DNA of 30,984 nt. Origin: CAZJBP01 sp964544115 (lineage in GTDB: Bacteria; Verrucomicrobiota; Kiritimatiellia; UBA8416; JADHWI01). The DNA lies in assembly GCA_964544115.1 (NCBI GenBank), contig CAZJBP010000015.1, positions 1 to 30,984 on the forward strand. The letters are read 5' to 3'. How positions within the stretch are numbered: position 1 is the stretch's first letter; each line of letters starts with the position of its first letter. The notes under the pieces are model-generated. The model worked only from the letters and a program-made list of their open reading frames with translations. It was not told where the DNA came from and did no database searches. This document shows positions 24,867-30,984 of this stretch, in pieces. Both the position numbers and the translations under genes were made by a program.

Positions 24867-27203
24867 ATGAGCGCAAAACCGACCCCTGCTCCCATCTGGC
24901 CCGGCGCGGAGGAGACCACTCCGTCGCTGGCCCAGTATTTCTCGTGGATCAACAACAACTGGGAAGGCTCGACGGAGAAGCAGACGCTGGCCAACCTGGA
25001 GTTTTTCCGCTGGCTGCGGACCGCGTACGGCATGCAGCTGGATATCTACGCCTGGGATGCCGGGAACGCCGACACCGAGCGGAACTTCTACTGGAAGGAC
25101 GACGCGGCGTTCCGGAAGCGCTACCCCCGCGGATTCGAGTCGTGCCTGGAGAAGGCGCGGGCGAACGGGCTGCGCATGGGCATCTGGCTGGGGCCGGACG
25201 GCTTCGGGAACACGCCGGCGGAGGCCCGGGCGCGCCGGGACTTTCTCGTGGGGCTGTGCCGGGACAACGGCATGGCCCTCTTCAAGCTCGACCTCTGCTG
25301 CAGCGACCTGCGCAAGGACAAGCAGCGCCTGCTCGCCGACACCCTGGCGGAATGCCGCCGGCACAGCCCCGACCTCATCGTGCTGAACCACCGCATCGAC
25401 CTCGGAGCGGCTGCGCCGCACGCGACGACGTTTCTCTGGGAGGGCCAGGAAACATACGTGGACATCCACATCTGCAACAAGACCACCGCCCCGCATCACA
25501 GGGGCGGCGCCCTCAGCCGCGGCCTGCCGCCCAAGCTCATGCGCCTCACCGAGGATCACGGCGTGTGCCTCTCGTCCTGCCTCGATCGCTGGGACGACGA
25601 TCTCATCCTCCAGGCCTTCAACCGCTGCCTCATCCTGGCCCCGGAGATCTATGGCAACCCGTGGCTGCTGCGCGACGACGAGTTCCCGAAGCTGGCCCGG
25701 ATCTACAACCTGCACCGGCGCTACCGCGACCTGCTCGTCAAGGGCATGGTTCTGCCCGAGGCAGCCTACGGTCCCTACGCGGTGGCCCGGGGCAACGCGG
25801 AAACGCGCTTCGTGACGCTGCGCAACCTGACGTGGGAGGCGAAGACATACGAGGTGAAGCTCGATCGCAGCATCGGCCTGACCGCGCGCGGCCAGGTCGA
25901 GGTGCGTTCCCTGCACCCCCACGAGCGGATCCTGGGGCGCTTCGACCACGGCGCTGCCGTGCCGATCACGGTCGATCCCTTCCGCGCCTGCCTCGTGATG
26001 GCCACGGTGCAGCCCTGCAGCGAAGTGGGCGTCGAGGGGTGCGATGCGGACATTGTGCGGGACCTGCCCGGGCAGCCCGTGCAGATCCGGCTGAAGGGTT
26101 TGCCCGGCACCACGGCCACGGTCACGCTGTCGCCGGGCGATACGGACTTCAGCACCGCCGCGCTGGACGGAAAGCCCCTCAAGGGGTTTGCGGAAGGCCG
26201 GGCGGTGAAGGTCACGTTCCCGGGTCGCAAGCTGCGCCAGCCCTGGCATCGCAAGCTGGGCGGCCTCACGTGGCGCCCCGGCGTGCCGGACGATGCCGAA
26301 GGCCTGTACGAAGCCACCTGCTTCGCGGCCGACAACGATACGCTCGAAGTCCGTTCGCTGCGCCGGGCCGGCCCCACGCAGTTCCCGGAGGTCCAGGCGG
26401 CGCGGGACGCGTTCTTCAACCATCCCCTGTTCCGCTCGAAGGGCGGCTGGGACCGGTACCTGTTCGACGGGGATCGCAAGACGACCTTCGGCGCGACGCG
26501 CCGCGGCGGGTTCTTCCCGAACGTCGGGCTGACGGCGCTGCGGATCGATTTCGGAGCCCCGACGCGCATGGACCGGCTGGTGATCGACCTGCAGTCCGGC
26601 TCCACCTCGGCCACCGCCGAGTGGTCATCCGACCTGCGCACCTGGACGCCCGCTCCCACGCGGTGCACTGCGAACCGCAAGGTGGTCATCTCGCTGCCCC
26701 CGCGCCAGCCGGTGCGATATCTCCGGCTCGAGCAGGGCACCCTGATTCCCACGGAGGCGCAGGGCTTCCTGAACGGCAAACCCCTGCCGCGCGACGCGTG
26801 GCGCGCCTCGAATCTTTTCGCCACCTATCCGTCCCGTCCGGCCGAAGCCTGGTGGATCGGAACCTTCACGATCGACGAGGCCGCGCCGGGCAGCTTCCTG
26901 TGCATCGCGCTGAACGGCGAGCACGGCCGCGACGGCGCGTGGGTGGCGGCGCGGCTGAACGGCAAGCTTGTGGGCTGCCCGGACCGGGCGGTGTCGTTCG
27001 ACAGCAACATCTGGGAGTCCGACTACGGCGTGCGGCAGGTGGGCACGAACTACACCTACTACCTGCCGGTGACCCCGGACATGATCGGCGCGGAAATAGA
27101 AATCGTGGCCTTGACCTTGTGGCTCGGCCGCCAATACTACAACCCGGAAGTCTGGATCACGTCGCTGAACCCGATGGTCAGCCGGGATGTTGTTCTGGAG
27201 TAA
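24867..27203 (+). CDS. GH36/GH27-like (clan GH-D) glycosidase with C-terminal beta-sandwich domains
   Basis: This 778-residue protein has no signal peptide. The start at ATG 24867 has AAGGA 6 nt upstream, the upstream GTG at 24852 being rejected. Residues 20-290 form a TIM barrel of alpha-galactosidase type: LDIYAWDAG (58-66), GLRMGIWLGPDGFG and LFKLDLCCSD, with D142 in the KLD motif as candidate nucleophile. D240 or the following Asp residues in SSCLDRWDDD could be the acid/base; the classical SDxxD motif is not obvious. Residues 300-390 look like the C-terminal beta domain. Residues about 480-600 resemble a discoidin-like module (YLFDGDRKTTFGA, ALRIDFGAPTRMDRLVIDL), and residues 665-760 a second sandwich. 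The family is moderately certain, the specificity inferred. It lies in the accessory block with the GH38-like gene, 120 nt apart. Confidence 0.75.
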   Translation: MSAKPTPAPIWPGAEETTPSLAQYFSWINNNWEGSTEKQTLANLEFFRWLRTAYGMQLDIYAWDAGNADTERNFYWKDDAAFRKRYPRGFESCLEKARANGLRMGIWLGPDGFGNTPAEARARRDFLVGLCRDNGMALFKLDLCCSDLRKDKQRLLADTLAECRRHSPDLIVLNHRIDLGAAAPHATTFLWEGQETYVDIHICNKTTAPHHRGGALSRGLPPKLMRLTEDHGVCLSSCLDRWDDDLILQAFNRCLILAPEIYGNPWLLRDDEFPKLARIYNLHRRYRDLLVKGMVLPEAAYGPYAVARGNAETRFVTLRNLTWEAKTYEVKLDRSIGLTARGQVEVRSLHPHERILGRFDHGAAVPITVDPFRACLVMATVQPCSEVGVEGCDADIVRDLPGQPVQIRLKGLPGTTATVTLSPGDTDFSTAALDGKPLKGFAEGRAVKVTFPGRKLRQPWHRKLGGLTWRPGVPDDAEGLYEATCFAADNDTLEVRSLRRAGPTQFPEVQAARDAFFNHPLFRSKGGWDRYLFDGDRKTTFGATRRGGFFPNVGLTALRIDFGAPTRMDRLVIDLQSGSTSATAEWSSDLRTWTPAPTRCTANRKVVISLPPRQPVRYLRLEQGTLIPTEAQGFLNGKPLPRDAWRASNLFATYPSRPAEAWWIGTFTIDEAAPGSFLCIALNGEHGRDGAWVAARLNGKLVGCPDRAVSFDSNIWESDYGVRQVGTNYTYYLPVTPDMIGAEIEIVALTLWLGRQYYNPEVWITSLNPMVSRDVVLE

Positions 27204-27243
27204 CTGACAAAGACTATGGCACCAGCCCTCGCGGTTTTCCCAA

Positions 27244-27302
27244 CCCCCTGAACCCCTGAACCCCGAACCCTGAGCCCTGAACCCTGAGACCCTGAACCCC
27301 GA
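27244..27302 (+). repeat. Heptamer array (CCCTGAA/CCCCGAA)
   Basis: About eight units of 7-8 nt of the form CCCTGAA, CCCCGAA and CCCTGAG fill the spacer before the GH38-like gene. Its sequence family differs from the CAGAAG arrays, but the period is the same. No partner arm was found. Confidence 0.8.
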
Positions 27303-27323
27303 ATGCCGCTCCGAGGACCCCTC

Positions 27324-29795
27324 ATGTCACCCAACCCACCCCATGAAGCTCCCGCGGTATCCCAGGTCGCCGCCCCCTTCTATCTGCTGACGTACGACCA
27401 TGCCGTCGGCTACCCGAAGATCCAGGACGAAGCGCACAAGACCATGGCGCTGCTGGACCAGCACCCGGAATGGAAGACCGGCGGGCAGATCGAGGGCTGG
27501 ACCTGGGACTGGCTCGCGAAGAACGATCCCGGGTTTGTGGCCGAGGCGCGCGGGTGGGTCAGCACGTACGCCGGCCGCTGGGAGCCGGCGGGCGGCTCGT
27601 ACGGGCAGCCGTACTTCACGTTCATCTCCGAGGAGTCCGGCGTCCGCCAGATGCTCTACGGCACGCGGGCGATCAAGGAGCACCTCGGCTGGAACAACGA
27701 CATCTACATCTACAGCGAGCACGAGACCATGCCGCAGCTGCCGCAGATCCTCGCGGGCATGGGCTACCGCGGGGCCATTCTGCGCACTCACATGCAGTAC
27801 GGCGGCGACGGCCCGGCGCGGGATGCCGACTGGGTGCTGTGGATGGGGCTCGACGGCTCGACGATTCCGGCCATCCCGGCCTACAGCGGGCTCGAGCAGT
27901 GCTGGGGCAACCTGTGGCTCATGACCGGCTACGGCGGCTGGGCAAAGTGGGAGACGCTGGAGGCCTACAACACCGAGATGCGCTACCGCGGCGTGCGGCA
28001 TCCGCTGATCTCGCGCTGCGACGACTGGGGCACCCGCCCCGGTGCCGCGCTGCTGCGGGATGTCCAGGCGCATCCGCGGAACGCCCGCTGGGTGACGGTC
28101 ACCGACTACTTCGACCTGGTCGAGCGCTCGGGCATCAAGCCGGAGGTGTTCCAGACGGGCCCGAATGACTTCTTCCCGGCGCAGCCCTGGGGCTACTGCG
28201 GCAACCGCACCTGGACGGGGCCGCGCGTGGCGGCCAGCCAGGCGCTGACGGCCGAGGCGCTGGCGGCCACGGCCATCCTCAACGGATTCAAGTGGACGCC
28301 CGCCCACCAGGCGCGCCTGGACGACGCCTGGAAGAACCTGCTCATCGGCGAACACCACGATTCGATGATCGTCGCCATCTATAACGAGGCGCGCGACTTC
28401 ACCGATCCGTCGCAGGAGCTGTCGCAGGGGCTGGCCAGGGAAGCCGCGGCGTTCGTTGCCGCGCGGACGCAGGTCAAGGGCGACGCCGTGTTCGTCTTCA
28501 ATCCCACGGGCCACCCGCGCACCGAGGCGGTCTTCCTGAGCGTCCCTGGGCCGGTGCGCGTGATCGCGCCGGATGGCACCGCCGTGGTCGCGCAGGCGGC
28601 CGACTCCGGCGCCTGCTTCGTCGCCCAGGACGTGCCGGCGCTCGGGTACAAGGTTTACCGCATCGAGCCGGGCCCCGCCGCCGCGGCCTCCACGCCGGCC
28701 GCAAGCGTCCCGGCCTTCGAGACCGGCCGCTACGAGGTGGCCTTCGGCGCCGAAGGCGGCCTCGTCAAGCTGCGCGACAAGCTCACCGGCCGGTCCGTGA
28801 TGAAGGAAGGCGCCACAACCGGCGTCCTCGAGGGCCTGATCGGCTCGAAGATGGAAGCCTCCCGCGGGCGCGTGCGACTGACCTGCACTGGCCCCGCCGT
28901 GTGGCGGGCCGTCGAGACCGGTCGGGTGGGGGTGGTCGCCTACGAGATGGTCTACACCTTTGTGGCCGACAAGGAGCGCATCGATCTGGATATCCGGCTG
29001 GATATCCCGGCCGGCACCCGCATCGGCTGCCCGGACCCGAACGATCCCCACCGGCCGAACCGCGGCGGCCAGGGCGATCACGGCGTCAAGCTGCGCTACG
29101 TCTTCAACGCGGACCTCGAGGAGATGCGGGACCCGACCGGCTCGCCGCCGCCGCGCTTTTCAGCGCCCCGCGGGGTCCGGCATCAGCCGCTCATCATCCA
29201 GGCCGCCGCGGCGGGGGACGAGACTCTGGACGCCAACCTCTGGGCCTCGGTCGAGACGGACAAGTCCGGCCTCGCGATCTCCAACTGCGGCTCGATGGGC
29301 TACCGCGCCGTGGGCTCGAGCCTGGAGCCGATCCTGGCGTACAGCGGCGAGTACGCGTGGGGCGGACAGAAGTTCCTCGAAGGCACCTACACGTACAGCT
29401 ATGCGCTGATCCCCTATCGCGGCTACTCGCAGGACTCCTACTGCCTGCACCGGTCATACGGTGGCACCGCGGAGCGCGGCAAAGCCCACCGGCAGGCCGT
29501 CGAACGCGACCGCCCGCTCTACGCTCTGGAGTTCAAGGGCCAGGGCGGCAAGCTGCCGCTCGAGGGGGCGGCCGTGGAGCTGCCCAAGGTCGAGGATGCC
29601 GTCACCGTCCAGGCGCTCTTCCCGCAGGATGGTCACCTCTTCCTGCGCCTCTGCAACATGAACGAAAAGCCCGCCTCTGTGCCCCTGAGCCGCCCGGTCC
29701 AGGCGATCAACCTCGCCCTCACCGAGCGCTCCCCCGCCCCCGCCCCCCTCCTGCTCCACCCCTGGCGGGCACAGACGTATGAGCTGATCGAATGA
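27324..29795 (+). CDS. Divergent GH38-like (alpha-mannosidase-like) protein
   Basis: This 823-residue protein has no signal peptide. ATG 27324 has GAGGA 6 nt upstream; in-frame ATG 27303 lies at the edge of the heptamer array. The MPQLPQILAGMGYRGAIL stretch (136-153) matches the GH38 segment that follows the nucleophile, and GEHHDSMI (H344, H345, D346) matches the zinc-binding HHD motif. Residues 430-820 read as the beta-sandwich C-terminal part (VFNPTGHPRTEAVFLSV). Two key sites differ: the N-terminal HxD metal motif reads TYDHAVG, and the nucleophile Asp position falls on S131 in YSEHETMPQLPQ. The enzyme may use other residues, or may not hydrolyse mannosides. The hydrolase family is supported by length and domain order; activity is uncertain. 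It is co-directional with the preceding GH36-like gene. Confidence 0.78.
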   Translation: MSPNPPHEAPAVSQVAAPFYLLTYDHAVGYPKIQDEAHKTMALLDQHPEWKTGGQIEGWTWDWLAKNDPGFVAEARGWVSTYAGRWEPAGGSYGQPYFTFISEESGVRQMLYGTRAIKEHLGWNNDIYIYSEHETMPQLPQILAGMGYRGAILRTHMQYGGDGPARDADWVLWMGLDGSTIPAIPAYSGLEQCWGNLWLMTGYGGWAKWETLEAYNTEMRYRGVRHPLISRCDDWGTRPGAALLRDVQAHPRNARWVTVTDYFDLVERSGIKPEVFQTGPNDFFPAQPWGYCGNRTWTGPRVAASQALTAEALAATAILNGFKWTPAHQARLDDAWKNLLIGEHHDSMIVAIYNEARDFTDPSQELSQGLAREAAAFVAARTQVKGDAVFVFNPTGHPRTEAVFLSVPGPVRVIAPDGTAVVAQAADSGACFVAQDVPALGYKVYRIEPGPAAAASTPAASVPAFETGRYEVAFGAEGGLVKLRDKLTGRSVMKEGATTGVLEGLIGSKMEASRGRVRLTCTGPAVWRAVETGRVGVVAYEMVYTFVADKERIDLDIRLDIPAGTRIGCPDPNDPHRPNRGGQGDHGVKLRYVFNADLEEMRDPTGSPPPRFSAPRGVRHQPLIIQAAAAGDETLDANLWASVETDKSGLAISNCGSMGYRAVGSSLEPILAYSGEYAWGGQKFLEGTYTYSYALIPYRGYSQDSYCLHRSYGGTAERGKAHRQAVERDRPLYALEFKGQGGKLPLEGAAVELPKVEDAVTVQALFPQDGHLFLRLCNMNEKPASVPLSRPVQAINLALTERSPAPAPLLLHPWRAQTYELIE

Positions 29796-29861
29796 GTGCG
29801 CAGCTTCGGATGTCGCTCTGATGGCACGGATGGGGAAGCCAACATGACAAAGCACAACCCA

Positions 29862-29890
29862 CTTCATATCAGTGCTATCCGTGTTATCCG
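29862..29890 (+). repeat. Short degenerate ATCCGTG repeat
   Basis: TATCCGTGT and TATCCGTGG occur in direct succession in the 157-nt gap between the GH38-like and TPR genes. The element resembles an ATCCGTG-type spacer repeat seen in other environmental genomes (from memory). The T-run at 29904-29910 has no convincing stem before it, so no terminator is called. Confidence 0.4.
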
Positions 29891-29952
29891 TGGTAATCAT
29901 CTTGTTTTTTATCAGCGATCCGGATGGTTAAGGTACTAAAGGAGTGCGCCCA

Positions 29953-30780
29953 GTGAAGCCTGCGATGCTGGGAATGCTGGTAACGGCGTCTGTCGTCCTC
30001 TGTGGTCCGGCACAACTGATCGCGGCGACAGGGTCCACTGCCTCCGTAACGTTGGAGGTTCCAGCCGAACAACCGGTCCTCACCGCAACCACCAACATAG
30101 CCCTTGGGATCTTCCTCCGCGTGCCTCCGCCCGGATTCTTGAATCCGGAATCGGAGGCCGGGAGGGCGGTTGCGAAGGCGCAGGATCTGTTCCGACAAGG
30201 ACAAACCAACTCCGCCGTCGACCGTCTGACGAAGGCCGTGAAAGACCCGGCTTGCGAGAGTGGCCGTGTGATTGTCGCCCGGAAACTCATCGCACTGCTC
30301 CTTCACTCAGACCGGGTGGCCGATGCTCAGGCTGCATACATCGCCTCTGCAACCAACGAGCAAGCCGCTGCCTTCAACCTTGCGATGGTCAACGGCTATC
30401 TGAGGGATAAGCACAGACCGGAGGCCGCCGCGGAATGGGCGGCCCGGCTCGAGGCGCTTCCCCTGCGCGGCTCCGCCGTCGACTACAATCTCGGCTACCA
30501 TCTGTCAGCGCTTGCAGCCTCCGGACGGATGGACGAAGCGATCAGGCGCGTGCCCGAGGTCGTGGCACGCACCAACGAGGTTCTCAACGCCTTCGTACTG
30601 GAGAATGTTGTGGAGGGTATGATCGGGCAGTCCGAGTTCCAGCACGCCGAGCGGTTCCTGCACGCGGTCGAAGAGGCCACCGCCGGCAGGACTGCCTACA
30701 CCGGCATGGTGACGAACCTGCGTCAGAAGCTGGAAGGCGCACGCGCCAAGCCCGCAACCCAGGCGCCGCCGGGGAAATGA
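29953..30780 (+). CDS. Exported TPR-like helical-repeat protein
   Basis: The protein has 275 residues. GTG 29953 is preferred because AAAGGAG (29938-29944) lies 8 nt upstream; the earlier GTG at 29944 overlaps that site. Residues 1-25 form a signal peptide (MLGMLVTASVVLCGPAQLIAA). Residues 60-250 are alpha-helical hairpins of TPR type, for example AKAQDLFRQGQTNSAVDRL and AAAFNLAMVNGYLRDKHRPE. A further hairpin reads YNLGYHLSALAASGRMDEAI. The C-terminus is a short Ala/Pro-rich tail. Such proteins usually act as scaffolds in the periplasm. The base composition is less GC-rich than that of the hydrolase genes. No specific family was recognised and the partner is unknown. Confidence 0.8.
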   Translation: MKPAMLGMLVTASVVLCGPAQLIAATGSTASVTLEVPAEQPVLTATTNIALGIFLRVPPPGFLNPESEAGRAVAKAQDLFRQGQTNSAVDRLTKAVKDPACESGRVIVARKLIALLLHSDRVADAQAAYIASATNEQAAAFNLAMVNGYLRDKHRPEAAAEWAARLEALPLRGSAVDYNLGYHLSALAASGRMDEAIRRVPEVVARTNEVLNAFVLENVVEGMIGQSEFQHAERFLHAVEEATAGRTAYTGMVTNLRQKLEGARAKPATQAPPGK

Positions 30781-30800
30781 CTCGGGGAAGACCGATCAGA

Positions 30801-30835
30801 TCAGAAGCCAGAATTCAGAAGGCAGTATTCAGAAA
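30801..30835 (+). repeat. Heptamer array (TCAGAAG/CCAGAAT), solitary arm
   Basis: Five in-phase heptamers read TCAGAAG, CCAGAAT, TCAGAAG, GCAGTAT and TCAGAAA. They belong to the same family and orientation as the array upstream of the four-helix-bundle gene at 24400. No four-helix-bundle coding sequence follows within the window. Confidence 0.85.
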
Positions 30836-30948
30836 GCGCATCCTCGTTTCACTGACTTGGCCCTCTGGGGCGGCCCCTCCGGTCCGGCGACCATCCGCCA
30901 AGGGGCGCGGGATGGGCAGCCTCAGGCATGCGCGCCGGCGCTTCCTTT

Positions 30949-30976
30949 ACCGCCCCGGCCCCAGGGCCGGGGCGGT
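30949..30976. repeat. Perfect GC-rich hairpin, 12-bp stem
   Basis: The arm 30949-30960 is the exact reverse complement of 30965-30976, around a CCAG loop. It lies about 170 nt after the TPR gene. There is no T-run on either side, so a rho-independent terminator is not proven; a REP-like palindrome or a transcript-end stabiliser is equally possible. The rest of 30781-30984 shows no gene. Confidence 0.65.
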
Positions 30977-30984
30977 GGCGAACG

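Noticed and set aside
29890..29912. Rho-independent terminator after the GH38-like gene
   Set aside because: There is a T-run at 29904-29910, but no stable stem immediately before it.

Overview
The window is a high-GC bacterial segment holding twelve complete protein genes and one partial gene at the left edge. No rRNA, tRNA, CRISPR array or transposase was seen. Several features together suggest a PVC-superphylum carbohydrate degrader, most likely Kiritimatiellota or Lentisphaerota, less likely Planctomycetota. These are a dense set of unusual glycoside hydrolases, a stand-alone URO-D paralogue, a secreted PQQ-propeller protein, polytopic membrane proteins that resemble the DUF6785/DUF6784 group, alanine/threonine/asparagine-rich tails, and degenerate short-period repeats between genes. 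This placement is an inference from style; no phylogenetic marker is present.

Layout. (1) 1-7888, plus strand: the end of a repeat-containing DUF1566 protein, a GH42-like TIM-barrel enzyme, and a 1539-residue exported protein with PQQ-type propeller blades. These are tightly spaced or overlapping. (2) 7889-8522: a gene-free stretch between convergent genes, made of an 18-bp-stem inverted repeat, a duplicated element of about 126 bp, a small palindrome and three hexamer arrays. (3) 8523-11207, minus strand: a URO-D family protein and a secreted GH20 hexosaminidase, transcribed as a pair with GH20 first. (4) 11208-11771: a non-coding stretch with two inverted heptamer arrays and a plausible sigma-70 promoter. 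(5) 11772-24364, plus strand: a 12.6-kb co-directional six-gene cluster with two LolD/MacB-type ATPases, a minimal FtsX permease, a giant FtsX-type permease with a degenerate M28-peptidase-like ectodomain, and two large polytopic membrane proteins. (6) 24400-24847: a small four-helix-bundle (S23/IVP, Avd-like) gene embedded in inverted heptamer arrays that supply both its start and its stop codon. (7) 24867-29795: a cytoplasmic GH36/GH27-like enzyme and a divergent GH38-like enzyme, separated by another heptamer array. (8) 29953-30780: an exported TPR-like helical protein, followed by one more heptamer array and a perfect 12-bp-stem hairpin.

How the parts fit. The flanking blocks look like accessory glycan catabolism: a secreted hexosaminidase plus apparently cytoplasmic alpha-galactosidase-like, alpha-mannosidase-like and beta-galactosidase-like enzymes. 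The central cluster is the best candidate for an undescribed system. It joins a two-ATPase, two-permease mechanotransmission ABC machine of LolCDE/MacB style to two multi-spanning proteins, and it has no MacA-type adaptor, no outer-membrane channel and no MacB periplasmic domain. Its large extracytoplasmic part is a pseudo-peptidase. I infer an envelope machine that moves or senses a peptide or glycan substrate, but the substrate and direction cannot be read from the sequence.
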